NCBI GenBank assembly: GCA_030247855.1
Contig: JAPDRN010000056.1
Span: 1-64,000, forward strand
Length of the DNA stretch: 64,000 bases
Direction of reading: 5' to 3'
DNA from: Knufia peltigerae
Lineage: Eukaryota; Ascomycota; Eurotiomycetes; Chaetothyriales; Trichomeriaceae
The position numbers and the translations under genes were made by a program. The notes under the pieces are model-generated. The model searched no databases. It was given only the letters and a program-made list of their open reading frames with translations, and had not been told where the DNA came from. Shown piece after piece: positions 49,827-61,300 of this stretch; within the stretch, counting starts at the first letter, position 1, and every line of letters starts with the position of its first letter.

Positions 49827-50711
49827 TTACCGGTCGTCGCGCAGTTCGCCGCCCGGCAGGAACACCCACGTGCGCGTGACCTGCAGGATGTCGATCTGAT
49901 CGTCGCTGTCGGGCAACGGCGGGAACGGTTGCGCCAGCTGGATCACCCGCAGCGCGGCCTCGTCCAGCAGCGGCGTGCCGCTGGACTTCAACACCCGACT
50001 GCTTTCCACGCTGCCGTCGCGGCGCACCCCCACGCTGATCACCACCTGCCCGCCCAGCCGGCGCTGCCGCGCTTCGTCGGGGTAGTTCAGGTTGCCGACC
50101 TGCTCGGCGCGGTCCACCCACGCACGCAGATAACTGGCGTAGGCGTATTCGCGCGTACTGGCCGAAACGAATTTCCGGTTCGGGCGCTTGGCGTACTGCG
50201 CCGAACGCAGGTGTACTTCCGCCGCCAGCCGCGCCATTTCAGCATCACGCTGTTCGCGTGCGGTCAGTGGTGCATCCGGCGTGGGCTGCAACGGGGTAGG
50301 GCGCGACTGCGCCAGGGCCACCGTGTCCTGGCCATTGCGGCTGCTGACCACGCGCGCCTGCGGCGGCGGCACCGGTGCTGCCGGCTGTTGCTGCTGGGGT
50401 ACCGGGCTGATGCCTGACTGTGCCTGCGGCACGATGCCGGCCTGGTTGTCGCGAGGGCGCTGCGCACGATCATGTTCGCCACCGCCCTCCTGGCTGGCGG
50501 CGGCCAGGAAATCCGCCTGCTTCGGGGTCAACGCGGTGCGGGTCTGGCTGAAGATCACTTCCAGGGTCGGCACCAGTGGCGCATCGCCTTTCACGGCAAA
50601 ACCGACCCCGAGGATCAGCAGGGCGTGCACCAGCACCGACAGGGCGATGGTGGCGCCCAGCCGCTGCGCTTCACGCGGCGGCGGGGCGAGGACGGCAGGT
50701 GCGGCATCCAT
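49827..50711 (-). CDS. TonB-like energy transducer
   Basis: A 294-residue TonB-family protein. It has a membrane anchor near residues 20-40 (IALSVLVHALLILGVGFAV), a Pro/Gln-rich periplasmic spacer (PVPQQQQPAAPVPPPQ) and a helical section. The TonB C-terminal domain (about 205-290) shows YPDEARQRRLGGQVVISVGV and SSGTPLLDEAALRVIQLAQPF. No ExbB/ExbD genes adjoin it, so it must borrow an energy source from elsewhere. It overlaps the gshB stop by one base (TGATG) and is probably cotranslated with gshB. The partner receptor is unknown. Confidence 0.88.
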   Translation of the reverse strand: MDAAPAVLAPPPREAQRLGATIALSVLVHALLILGVGFAVKGDAPLVPTLEVIFSQTRTALTPKQADFLAAASQEGGGEHDRAQRPRDNQAGIVPQAQSGISPVPQQQQPAAPVPPPQARVVSSRNGQDTVALAQSRPTPLQPTPDAPLTAREQRDAEMARLAAEVHLRSAQYAKRPNRKFVSASTREYAYASYLRAWVDRAEQVGNLNYPDEARQRRLGGQVVISVGVRRDGSVESSRVLKSSGTPLLDEAALRVIQLAQPFPPLPDSDDQIDILQVTRTWVFLPGGELRDDR

Positions 50712-51002
50712 CAGTGCAGATCGGCCTCGATCGCGTCGAACAGGGTGCCGGCGATGTTCAGGCCGTACTGCGCGTCCAGTTCACGCACGCAGGTCGGGCT
50801 GGTCACGTTGACCTCGGTCAGGAAGTCACCGATGACGTCCAGGCCGACGAAACGCATGCCACGACGCTTCATCTCCGGGCCGACCTGGGCGGCGATCCAG
50901 CGGTCGCGTTCGCTCAGCGGACGGCCTTCGCCACGGCCACCGGCGGCCAGGTTGCCGCGGAACTCATCGCCCTGCGGAATGCGCGCCAGGCAGTAGTCGA
51001 CC

Positions 51003-51037
<35 letters not shown>

Positions 51038-51658
51038 GGCGGTGATGTCGGGGATGAACTTCTGCGCCAGGGCCAGCTTGCGGCCGCCGTCGGTCAGCGT
51101 TTCCAGGATCACGTTCAGGTTGGGGTCGCCCTGGCCGCTGCGGAAGATCGAGCGCCCACCCATGCCATCCAGCGGCTTCAGCACGGCCTGGCCGTGTTCC
51201 AGCGCGAAGGCCTTCAGCGCCTTGGCATCGCGGCTGACCAGGGTCGGCGGGCAGCACTGCGGGAACAGCAGCGCGGCCAGCTTCTCGTTGTAGTCGCGCA
51301 GGCCCTGCGGGTTGTTGACTACGCAGGCACCGGCGGCGGCAGCAACATCCAGTACCTGGGTGTCGTAGACGTACTCGGCGTCGACCGGTGGGTCCTTGCG
51401 CATCAGCACGACCTGGCCGGGGCCGAATTCAGTCCGGCTGAATGCGCCCAGCTCGTACCAGCCGGCCGGGTCGTCGCGCACCTGCAGGGGGGCGGTCCAG
51501 GCCACGGCCACCCCGCCTTCCAGCGCCAGCCCACCCGGGCGCACGTAGTGCAGGGCGTGGCCGCGGCGCTGGGCTTCCAGCAGCATGGCGAACGTGGTGT
51601 CCTTGGCGATCTTGATGTGGGCGATGGGATCCATCACCACGATGACGTTCAACGGCAT
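50711..51658 (-). CDS. gshB: Glutathione synthetase
   Basis: The second step of glutathione synthesis, joining gamma-glutamylcysteine and glycine with ATP. The 315-residue ATP-grasp enzyme starts at MPLNVIVVMDPIAHIKIAKD, the family's conserved opening, so the 39-codon upstream extension is rejected. Visible features are MRKDPPVDAEYVYDT, KPLDGMGGRSIFR (Gly-rich ATP loop), RILLVDGEPVDY and EVNVTSPTCVRELD. It is divergent from the pil chemosensory operon across 234 bp and upstream of the TonB-like gene. Confidence 0.96.
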
Positions 51659-51813
51659 GGGCGCACCTGTCAGGCAAGGCGTTGATGGTAGCGGCAACGC
51701 CGGCCGTGCGCCTCCCCGGCGATATGCAACGCAGCGTCCCTTGCCGGGCTGCGCAGTGATTGCCAATCCGGTCACGTTCAGCCCGGCGCCACGCCCCGCG
51801 CCGCGGACCGCCC

Positions 51814-51843
51814 TTGAAGCGGGCGCGGGAAGTGCGATATAGA
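51814..51843 (+). promoter_or_regulatory. Candidate promoter of the pilG operon
   Basis: TTGAAG (51814-51819) and TATAGA (51838-51843) with 18 bp between, 50 bp before the pilG start. This is the best-looking pair in the gshB-pilG space; no experimental support. Confidence 0.4.
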
Positions 51844-51892
51844 TACGCTTTCGCAGCGGCTCCCGCCAAAGATTGGGCCGCGCGCTTGGGGA

Positions 51893-52300
51893 ATGGCAAT
51901 GACTGAAAACACGACTGCGGGCGGGGAGCTCGCAGGACTCCGGGTGATGGTCATCGATGACTCGAAGACCATCCGCAGGACTGCGGAAACACTATTGAAG
52001 CGCGAAGGCTGCGAAGTAGTGACCGCAACGGACGGTTTCGAGGCCTTGGCCAAGATCGCCGACCAGCAGCCGCAGATCATCTTCGTCGACATCATGATGC
52101 CGCGCCTGGATGGCTACCAGACCTGCGCACTGATCAAGGGCAACCAGCTGTTCAAGGCGACCCCGGTGATCATGCTGTCGTCCAAGGATGGTCTGTTCGA
52201 CAAGGCGCGGGGGCGCATCGTCGGCTCGGAGCAATACCTGACCAAGCCATTCACGCGCGAAGAACTGCTGGGTGCCATCCGCACGTACGTCAACGCCTGA
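51893..52300 (+). CDS. pilG: Twitching motility response regulator PilG
   Basis: A single-domain receiver (135 residues) and first gene of the Chp/Pil chemosensory cluster controlling type IV pilus extension. The acidic pocket (VMVIDDSKT), the phospho-acceptor Asp66 (IIFVDIMMPRLDG), the Ser site (VIMLSSKDG) and the Lys (YLTKPFT) are intact. PilG in Pseudomonas is phosphorylated by ChpA/PilL and promotes extension, partly through cyclic AMP; the same role is inferred here. pilH follows after 18 bp. Confidence 0.93.
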   Translation: MAMTENTTAGGELAGLRVMVIDDSKTIRRTAETLLKREGCEVVTATDGFEALAKIADQQPQIIFVDIMMPRLDGYQTCALIKGNQLFKATPVIMLSSKDGLFDKARGRIVGSEQYLTKPFTREELLGAIRTYVNA

Positions 52301-52318
52301 CCAGGGGGGAAAGGCACA

Positions 52319-52681
52319 ATGGCTCGTATCGTCCTGATCGAGGATTCACCGACCGACCGCGCGGTGTTCACCCAATGGCTGCGCCGTGCCGGCCATGAGG
52401 TGCTGGAAGCGGACAATGCCGAAGATGGCTTGCAGCTGGTCCGCGACCAGGTGCCGCAGCTTGTCCTGATGGACGTGGTGTTGCCGGGCATGAGCGGTTT
52501 CCAGGCGACCCGGGCGATGGCCCGCGACGCAGCGATCAAGCACATCCCGGTCATCATCGTCAGCACCAAGGCGATGGAAACCGACAAGGCCTGGGGGCTG
52601 CGCCAGGGCGCCGCCGATTACATCGTCAAGCCACCGCGCGAGGAAGAACTCATCGCGCGGATCAACGAGCTGGTGGCCTGA
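52319..52681 (+). CDS. pilH: Twitching motility response regulator PilH
   Basis: A single-domain receiver of 120 residues and second output of the Chp/Pil kinase, thought to oppose PilG and favour retraction or act as phosphate sink. Key residues are seen in VLIEDSPTDRAVF, LVLMDVVLPGMSG (Asp near 52), VIIVSTKAMETDK and YIVKPPREEE. The ATG at 52319 has AGGGGGGAAAGGC upstream. The stop codon overlaps the pilI start (TGATG), so the two are coupled. Confidence 0.93.
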   Translation: MARIVLIEDSPTDRAVFTQWLRRAGHEVLEADNAEDGLQLVRDQVPQLVLMDVVLPGMSGFQATRAMARDAAIKHIPVIIVSTKAMETDKAWGLRQGAADYIVKPPREEELIARINELVA

Positions 52682-53211
52682 TGCGCTCACCCTTCGACAT
52701 TCTTGAAGCCTACGAACGGCGCAGCCTGGCCCACGCGGTGCAGCTGCCCGGACGGCAGTTTGCCCAGGACCTGTGGCGAGGCGTCGGTTTCCGTGTTGGC
52801 CAGCGCCGGCTGGTGTCCGATTTCCGCGAAGTGGTGGAGATCGTGCCGATGCCGCCGGTGACCCCGGTGCCCTGCGCGCAGCCGTGGCTGCTGGGCGTGG
52901 GCAACCTGCGTGGCAACCTGTTCCCGGTGGTCGACCTGAAATATTTCCTGGAAGGTGCGCGCACCGTCCAGCAGGAAGGCCAGCGTGTGCTGATCATGCG
53001 CCAGGCCGGTGGCGACGTCGCCCTGACCATTGACGAACTGTTCGGCCAGCGCAGTTTCGAGCTGACCCAGCAGATCGAGGCCGGTTCACTGGCCGAAGGA
53101 CGCTACGGGCACTTCGTCGATCGCGCTTTCCATGCCGATGGCAACGACTGGGGCGTGTTCTCGCTCTCGCTGCTGTCGCGCACCCCTGAATTCCGGCAAG
53201 CCGCGGCCTGA
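52681..53211 (+). CDS. pilI: CheW-like chemosensory adaptor PilI
   Basis: A 176-residue CheW-domain protein that bridges the receptor PilJ and the kinase PilL. The CheW fold is visible in GFRVGQRRLVSDFREVVEIV, PWLLGVGNLRGNLFPVVDLKYFL and a C-terminal TLTIDELFGQ-like strand region. It overlaps pilH by one base and precedes pilJ by 41 bp. A second CheW-like protein is encoded at the end of the operon (63361). Confidence 0.92.
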   Translation: MRSPFDILEAYERRSLAHAVQLPGRQFAQDLWRGVGFRVGQRRLVSDFREVVEIVPMPPVTPVPCAQPWLLGVGNLRGNLFPVVDLKYFLEGARTVQQEGQRVLIMRQAGGDVALTIDELFGQRSFELTQQIEAGSLAEGRYGHFVDRAFHADGNDWGVFSLSLLSRTPEFRQAAA

Positions 53212-53252
53212 GGCCGGGCATTGCCCCCTGCATTGAAAATCGAGGTTGAACG

Positions 53253-55289
53253 ATGAGTACTGCTTCGGATGCCACCAAGTCCGGCAAGCTGCGGCTGGGC
53301 GGCAGCAACCTCTGGCTGGCGCTGCTGGCCCTGTCGATGATCCTGTTCGGTGTGAACACCGGTGTGTCCACCTGGCAGGGCAGCCGCCTGGCCGATGCCG
53401 GCTCCAAGGCCGCGGACCTGCAGGTGCTGTCGCAGCAGCTGGCCAACCAGGGACGTGACGCGGTCGGCGGCAACGCGCAGGCCTTCACCGCCTTCAAGGC
53501 CACCCGCAACGCGATCGAGCAGAACGTGTCGACCCTGCAGGGGCGCTACGGCAACGAGCCGGGCGTCTCCGGGGCGATCTCGACCCTGGCCGATACCTGG
53601 ACGCCGCTGGGCAAGCAGGCAGGGCAGCTGGTCGCCAGTGAACCGGCAGTGCTGGCCCTGGCCGGCAACGCCAACAACTTCTCCGGTGCGGTGCCGGGCC
53701 TGCAGGCCCAGTTGAACGAACTGGTGCGTGCGATGTCCGCCTCCGGCGCCCCGTCGTCGCAGGTCTACAGTGCCCTGCAGCAGGTGGTGGTGGCCGGTTC
53801 GATGGCGCGTCGCGTGACTGAAATACGCGCCGGCGGCACGACCGCAGCCGCTGCCGGTGACGCGCTGGCCCGTGACATCACCGTGTTCTCGCAGGTGCTC
53901 GATGCGCTGCGCAATGGCAACGAGGATCTGGGCATCACCGCAGTACGCGGCGCTGCCGCCGTTGCGGCGCTGGAGCAGTCGCAGCAGAAGTGGGAGGCGA
54001 TGAAGCAGGACGCCGACGCGATCCTGGCCAGCTCGCGCCAGTTGTTCGCGGCGCAGTCCGCTGCCTCCGCACTGGGCCAGGGTTCGGCGAAGATGCTGAC
54101 CGACAGCCGCAAGCTGTTCGAAGCGTTCTCCTCGTTCGGTTCGGTGTCCGACACCCGCCTGTTCCCGAATTTCTGGATCGGCGTGGTGTCCGGTGCACTG
54201 TCGCTGATCGCGATCATCGGCTTCGTCTCCACCAACGTGCGCAGCCGCTCGCGCGAGCAGGAACTGCGCTACCAGACCCAGGTGGAGTTCAACAGCCGCA
54301 ACCAGCAGGCGATCATGCGGCTGCTGGATGAAATTTCCTCGCTCGGTGAGGGCGACCTGACGGTGAAAGCCTCGGTTACGGAGGACATGACCGGCGCGAT
54401 CGCGGACGCCATCAACTACGCGGTGGATGAACTGCGCCACCTAGTGACCACCATCAACGACACCTCGGCCAAGGTCGCGTTGTCGACCCAGGAAACGCAG
54501 GCAACGGCGATGCAGCTGGCCGAAGCGGCCGGCCACCAGGCCAACCAGATCACCTCGGCGTCGGACCGGATCGGCGAAATCGCCGCCAGCATCGAGCAGG
54601 TATCGCGCAACTCGGCCGAGTCGGCCGACGTGGCACAGCGTTCGGTGGTGATCGCCGCCGAGGGTGCCGGCGTGGTCCGCGAGACCATCCAGGGCATGGA
54701 CCAGATCCGCGACCAGATCCAGGAAACCTCCAAGCGCATCAAGCGCCTGGGCGAGTCCTCGCAGGAGATCGGCTCGATCGTGGAACTGATCAACGACATT
54801 TCCGAGCAGACCAACATCCTGGCGTTGAACGCGGCTGTGCAGGCGGCGTCGGCTGGTGAAGCCGGTCGTGGTTTCGCGGTCGTGGCCGACGAAGTGCAGC
54901 GACTGGCAGAGCGCACCTCCGGTGCGACCCGACGCATCGAGAACCTGGTGCAGGCCATTCAGGCCGATACCAACGAAGCAGTCACCTCGATGGAACAGAC
55001 CACCGCCGAAGTGGTGTCCGGTGCACGCCTGGCCGAAGACGCCGGTACCGCACTGACCGAGATCGAGCGCGTGTCCAACGCACTCAACACCCTCATCAAG
55101 AACATCTCCATCGCCGCCCAGCAGCAGTCGTCGGCGGCGTCGGACATCACCCGCACGATGGGCGTGATCCGCCAGATCACCGGCCAGACCTCGCAGGGTG
55201 CGGGGCAGACCGCCGAGTCGATCGGCCACCTCGCGCAGCTGGCGGCCGACCTGCGTCGTTCGGTCGCCGACTTCAAGCTGCCGGCGTGA
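53253..55289 (+). CDS. pilJ: Methyl-accepting chemotaxis protein PilJ
   Basis: The 678-residue inner-membrane receptor of the pilus chemosensory system. A membrane helix near residues 20-42 (LWLALLALSMILFGVNTGVS) and a second near 305-327 flank a periplasmic PilJ-type sensor domain. A HAMP-like linker and the signalling domain follow, with the kinase-contact hairpin EQTNILALNAAVQAASAGEA. Note the variant hairpin tip (AVQAASAGEAG rather than the usual AIEAARAGE). Potential methylation sites exist in the flanking helices, but no methyltransferase gene (pilK) follows. Confidence 0.93.
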   Translation: MSTASDATKSGKLRLGGSNLWLALLALSMILFGVNTGVSTWQGSRLADAGSKAADLQVLSQQLANQGRDAVGGNAQAFTAFKATRNAIEQNVSTLQGRYGNEPGVSGAISTLADTWTPLGKQAGQLVASEPAVLALAGNANNFSGAVPGLQAQLNELVRAMSASGAPSSQVYSALQQVVVAGSMARRVTEIRAGGTTAAAAGDALARDITVFSQVLDALRNGNEDLGITAVRGAAAVAALEQSQQKWEAMKQDADAILASSRQLFAAQSAASALGQGSAKMLTDSRKLFEAFSSFGSVSDTRLFPNFWIGVVSGALSLIAIIGFVSTNVRSRSREQELRYQTQVEFNSRNQQAIMRLLDEISSLGEGDLTVKASVTEDMTGAIADAINYAVDELRHLVTTINDTSAKVALSTQETQATAMQLAEAAGHQANQITSASDRIGEIAASIEQVSRNSAESADVAQRSVVIAAEGAGVVRETIQGMDQIRDQIQETSKRIKRLGESSQEIGSIVELINDISEQTNILALNAAVQAASAGEAGRGFAVVADEVQRLAERTSGATRRIENLVQAIQADTNEAVTSMEQTTAEVVSGARLAEDAGTALTEIERVSNALNTLIKNISIAAQQQSSAASDITRTMGVIRQITGQTSQGAGQTAESIGHLAQLAADLRRSVADFKLPA

Positions 55290-55389
55290 CACGGGCAGGG
55301 CGGCGAGCAAGGAACCAGTCGATGAAGCATTTCCATTTCCCACGCCAGGATCCGCGCGACCGTCGCGCGGCGGCGACCGGAGCGCATCC

Positions 55390-58300
55390 ATGAGCAGCCT
55401 GCGCGATGCGATGAGCCACGCGGCCCTGGGCTGGGTCAAGCCCGAGCTGGACGAGACCCTGCGCCTGGTGCGCAACGAGGTCGAGTACTTCGCCGAAGAC
55501 CCGGCCGACAGCAGCCGCATGCGCATCTGCGCCGGCTACCTGCACCAGGTGCAGGGCACGCTGCGCATGGTTGAATTGTATGCGCCTGCGATGGTGGCCG
55601 AAGAGCTGGAACAGCTCGCCGTTGCCGTCGGCAAGGGCGACGTGGCCGAGCGCGATGAGGCCTGCGCCACCTTGATGCGTGGCAGCGTGCTGCTGCCCGA
55701 TTACCTGGAGCGCCTGCAGAACGGGCACCGTGACATTCCGATCGTGCTGCAGCCGCTGCTCAACGAGATCCGCGCCGCCCGTGGCGAAGCGCTGATCAAC
55801 GACAGCGTGCTGTTCGCGTTCGCGCCCGATTCGGTGACCGCCACCGAAGCGGAACTGGACCATGCACGCGGCAGCCTCAGCGGCCGCAACCGCGAGCTGC
55901 TGGACACCGTTGGCAACGCGGTCAAGGAAGAACTGCTGCAGGTCAAGGACGCGCTGGACCTGCACCTGCGTACCGACGGCGCGCCGCAACAGCTGCAGGA
56001 GCAGGTGACCAAGCTGGGTTCGGTGGCCGATACGCTGGGCATGCTCGGCCTGGGCGCTGCGCGGGGCGTGGTCGTGCAGCAGCGCGACGCGCTGCGCGGG
56101 GTCGTCGAGGGCCGCCAGCAGATCGACGAAGACATGCTGCTGGATATCGCCGGTGCGCTGCTTTATGTCGACGCGTCGCTGGACGACCAGGTCGCACACC
56201 TCGGTGCCAGTGGCAGTGGCCAGGATGATCCGAGCGCGGTGGAGAACCGGCGCACGGTGGAAGTGCTGGCACACGAGGCGATCGCCAATTTCGCCGCCGC
56301 CCGCGAGCATTTCGTCGCCTTCATTGAAACCAGCTGGAACCACGCCGAACTGCAGGACGTGCCGCGCCTGCTCGGCGATGTCTCCGGCGCATTGCGCATG
56401 CTCGACCTGGGCACTGCGGCAGACTATCTGCGCGGCGTGCAGCAGTACATCGAAGCCGAACTGATCGGTCGTCAGCGCGTGCCCAGCGGTCGCCAGCTGG
56501 ACACCCTGGCCGACGCCATGGCCAGCCTGGAATACTACCTGGAAGCCCTGCGTGACCGCCGCCCGGGTCGCGAGGATATCCTCGACATCACCCGCAGCAG
56601 CCTGGAGGCGCTGCGCTACTGGCCGCTGCCCGAGCGCGGCGTGGTCGCTGCCGAGCCGGTGCAGCCGGTCGAGCGCGAAGCCGTGATCGTGCCAGCCGAG
56701 CCGCTGCAGATCGAACCACTGGATATCGACGTGCAGGCCTCCGCGCCGGCACCGGGTGACGTGCCGACGTCGCTGCCCGATTTCACCTTCGACCCGCTGC
56801 CGGAGGCCCCGCCCGCCGACAACGGCCTGATGTTCGGATCGCTGGGTACGCCGGCTGTCCTTGCCGGATCGCACAGCGCGCCGGCGCCACTGCTGTTTGC
56901 CGCCTCCAGCGCACCCGCGCCGGAAGTGCCGCAATGGGAACTGGGCGGATTCGACGCGCCGGCAGGTAGTGCTGCCGAACGCAGCGACGAGCGTGCGCCG
57001 ACGTTCGACAGCTTCGATCCGGTCAGTTTCGATCCCGTGTCCGCCGAACAGTCCGACGCTGCTGCCTGGACGTTGTCCGCGATTCCGGTGCCGGAAGAGG
57101 ACGACACGCAGGCAAGCGCCGTAGACGGCAATGATGGCGCCTTCCTCGCGACGTCGTTGGACGAGGCGTCGTCTGCCACGTCGCTGGACGTGGTCATTTC
57201 GCCGGCCTTCGATCCAGTTGCCGCCGAACAGGACGGCCAGACGTCGCTGAGCGACGATGTGGTGTTCCGTTTCGACAGCAGCCTGTTGCACAACGCCGAT
57301 GACGTGTTGTCGCTGGAGGCGATGGAAACGCTGTCGCTGGACGATGGACAGGAGTCGTCTGCGACGCTGGAGCTCATTGACGCAGTTGCGGTGCCGCAGG
57401 CCGACGATGGCTTGGCCGTTGCCGAATTGACCGACGCCACCGCCGAGACCGAGGCGGAGGCTTACGTCGAACCGGTCGCAGATCTGCGCGCGTCCGAAGA
57501 CCTGCCGGCATCTGCGGCTGTGCCGGCCGTGGCTCTGGTCGATGTGGATACCATCGCGCCGATCGACTTCAGCGAGGCCGATGCGCAGTTCTTCGCAGAG
57601 CTGAACGCCGCCGCCGCCGATTTCAATCCCCAGGCCATGCAGGCAACTGCCGGGTCGGCCGAAACCGTACCGTCGGCCGTGGCCGAGGGCGGGTTCGATG
57701 CGGGTTTCGACGACGATGCCGAAAACATCGACCAGGACATCCGCGAGGTGTTCCTGGAAGAATTCGACGACGAGCTCGGCAATCTGGGTACGCTGCTGCC
57801 GGCCTGGCGCATGCAGCCGGACAACATGGATCGGCTGCGGCCGATCCGGCGCATTTTCCACACCCTGAAGGGCAGTGGCCGCCTGGTCGGTGCACGTACC
57901 CTGGGTGAGTTCGCGTGGAAGATCGAGGGCATGCTCAATCGTGTGCTCGATGGCACCCGTGCCCCCACGCCGGCGGTACTGGCGATGGTCGATCACGCAT
58001 ACACGGCACTGCCGCAGCTGAACGCGGCACTGCGCGATGGCCAGCGGATCAGCGTCGATCTGCAGGCGATGCAGGCCGTCGCCGATCGCGTGGGTGCAGG
58101 CGAAGAGACGTTCTACGTTGCGCTGCCGGGCGCCACCGCGCCGACGGCAGCGGCACCGGCCGATGCTGCCGGGCTGGTGGGCAGCGCCGTGCCGGTTGTC
58201 GATACCCCTGCAGAAAGCACGGTTGAAGCGGCGGGTACGCCGGCCAATATCGACAGCGTGCTGCGCGAGATCCTGGAGGCCGAGGTGGAACTGCACCAGG

Positions 58301-61300
58301 CCACGCTGCAGGGCTGGTTGCGCTCGGCGCAACAGGCACCGCAGCCGGTCAGCGACGCGCTGCTGCGTGCGGTGCACACCATGAACGGTGCCTTCGCGAT
58401 GACCGAAGTGCCGGAAATCACTGCCGTTACCGGCGGCGCCGAGTCCTACATCAAGCGCGCGCTGGCCGCCGAGGTGGTGCCCGGGGATGACGCCGTGGCG
58501 GCCCTGGACGAGACCGCGCAGGCGATCAACGCGACCATGGACGCGCTGCAGGCCGAGCAGCCGCGGATTGCGCCGCGGGCTGAACTGGCGCAGCGCCTGC
58601 AGGCGCTGGCCGGTGAACTGCCGGAAGCACGCTGGCCGATGACCGGGCTGGACGTCGAGGATGAAGACGAAGACGACCAGCTGCCTTCGCTGGCTGCCGA
58701 TGCCGACGTGGTCGAGTCGCCCCATGGGCTTGAGATCGAGCCGGAAGCCGGACGTGATACCGATGTCGCCGACGCCGACGCCGACGCCGACGCGCTGGAT
58801 GCACTGCAGGTCAGCGAGGATTCGCTGAGTGATACGGGCCTGGAGTCCGCTGAATTGACCGGCAGCGATGATCTGTCGCGCTACTTCAACGCAGGGTGGC
58901 CTTCGATGCCGGACGCCCCAGCGCCGGAATCAACGTTGGAAGCAGCTGCTTCCACGCTCGTCGGCGCGGAGATCGATGCCGGGCCGACAGTGCCAGCATC
59001 GGAAGACACCGCACTGGAAGACACCGCGCTGACGGCGGTGGACGATCTGTCGCCGTATCTGGACGCCAGCGCGCTGCCGGTTGACGACCGCGACCTGGAT
59101 GTCGCAAACGACCTGAATACGCCGCCGCTGTTCACGCCTGAAACGGCGGTGGATGACGATGCTGCTGCAGTGCCACTCGACAGCGAGCTGTCCAGCCTGC
59201 AGGATGAAATGGCTGTGCCGGGCTTCGCAGACCCGGTCACGCTGGAAGCCGCGCTTGAGGCCGGCCTGCACGTGATCGACGAGGAGCAGGGCCGGGACGA
59301 AGACGGGCAATGGCCCGTGCTCGGCCTGCAGGCCAGCGAACTCGCGCCTGGCGAGGCGGAAGCCTTTGCCGAGGATGCGGACGTCGGCGGGGAGGCGGCG
59401 GTCGGTGAAGGAGAGAGCACCGACCAGCCGTCCCCGGCGACGGTGGAAGACGTCGAGTCCACGGACTCGGCGCAGGACGCCATTTCGCCCTCGCGTTTCT
59501 TCGAACTGGAAGATGCTCCGGGCCAGGTTGCCGCGGCGGACAGCGGCATGATTGTGGTGCCGGTCGCGGCGGAGGCTGCAGCGATCGACGCCGAACCTGT
59601 CGCCGTTGACAGCGCCGATGCAGTGGTGCCGGCGGATACGGCTCCGCTCGACGCCCATACCGAATCCGAATCCGAAGACAGCGCCGACCTGCTCGACTTC
59701 AGCGTCTATGACCGCGAGCTGGTCGACATCTTCGTCGAGGAAGGCAAGGACCTGCTGGATCATTGCGATGGGCTGATCAGCGAACTGCGCGAAGCGCCGC
59801 AGGATCGCGAAGCCCTGGCCGGCCTGCAGCGCGATCTGCATACGCTGAAGGGCGGTGCGCGCATGGCGGGCATCAACGCCATCGGCGATCTCGGCCACAG
59901 CATCGAATCGCTGCTGGAGGCCGTCGCTGGCGGGCGCACCGAGATCGAGCGTCGTGACGTGCAACTGCTGGAACGCGGTTTCGACCGTCTGCACCAGCTG
60001 CTGACCCGCACCGGCGAACACCGCGTTGTCGAGCCGGCGCAGGATCTGCTCGACGCCTTCGAAGCGCGGACCACGACCGACATCGCTGCTGCCAGCGCAG
60101 CTGCAGCCGCTGCTGCGGCCCTGGCAGAGCAGACCCCACAGGCCGCTCCGGCCGTGGCCGTGGTCGACGCCCCGTTGTCTGCGCCGCTGCCGGTGGAAGG
60201 TTCTACCGAAGAAGACCCGCTGGCCCGTCCGCAGCAGGAACAGGTGCGTGTGCGCGCCGACCTGCTCGACCGCCTGGTCAATCACGCCGGTGAAGTGGCG
60301 ATCTACCGTTCGCGCCTGGAACAGCAGCTCGGTGCCTTCCGCGGCGCGATGGGCGAGCTGGAACGCACCAACGCGCGTCTGCGCGACCAGCTGCGTCGCC
60401 TGGACCTGGAAACCGAGGCGCAGATCGTTGCCCGCTACCAGCGCGAGCAGGACCAGGCCGACCAGAAGTTCGATCCGCTGGAACTGGACCGTTTCTCCAC
60501 CCTGCAGCAGCTCAGCCGCGCGCTGAACGAGTCCGCCGCCGATCTGGGGGGCCTGCAGGGCGTGCTGGACGATCTGTCGCGCCAGTACGATTCGCTCCTG
60601 CAGCAGCAGTCGCGTGTCAGTTCGGAACTGCAGGATGGCCTGATGCGCGCGCGCATGGTGCCGTTCGACGGCCTGGTGCCGCGCCTGCGCCGGGTGGTCC
60701 GCCAGGCCGGCATGGACACCGGCAAGCAGGTTCACTTGACCCTGGAAGGCACCCACGGCGAACTCGACCGCAACGTGCTCGATCGCATGGTCGCGCCGCT
60801 GGAGCACATGCTGCGCAACTCGGTTGCCCATGGCCTGGAAGCACCGGAACAACGTCGTGCCGCCGGCAAGCCGGAAGAAGGCGAAATCGCCATCCGCCTG
60901 CACCGTGAAGGCTCGGAAATCGTGCTGGACGTGGCCGACGACGGCGCGGGCCTGGATCGTGAGGCGATCCGCCGTCGCGCCATCGAACGCGGCCTGTTGC
61001 CTGCCGATGCGCAGCCGAGCGAGCAGGAGCTGGACAACCTGATCTTCGCTTCGGGCTTCTCCACTGCTGACCAGGTCAGCCAGCTGGCGGGCCGTGGCGT
61101 CGGCATGGACGTGGTCGGCAACGAAGTGCGCCAGCTCGGCGGCTCGGTCGACATCCAGTCGGTGCGCGGCCAGGGCGTGCGTTTCACCCTGCGCCTGCCG
61201 CAGACGCTGGCGGTCACCCAGGCAGTGTTCGTGCAGATCGGCGAAACCACCTTCGCAGTACCGGTGGCGTCGGTCAGTGGCATTGGACGGCTGTCGCACG

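Noticed and set aside
58767..58791. Short GCCGAC tandem as a possible CRISPR or phase-variable tract
   Set aside because: Only four 6-bp units inside a coding frame, no spacers; it only changes the linker length.
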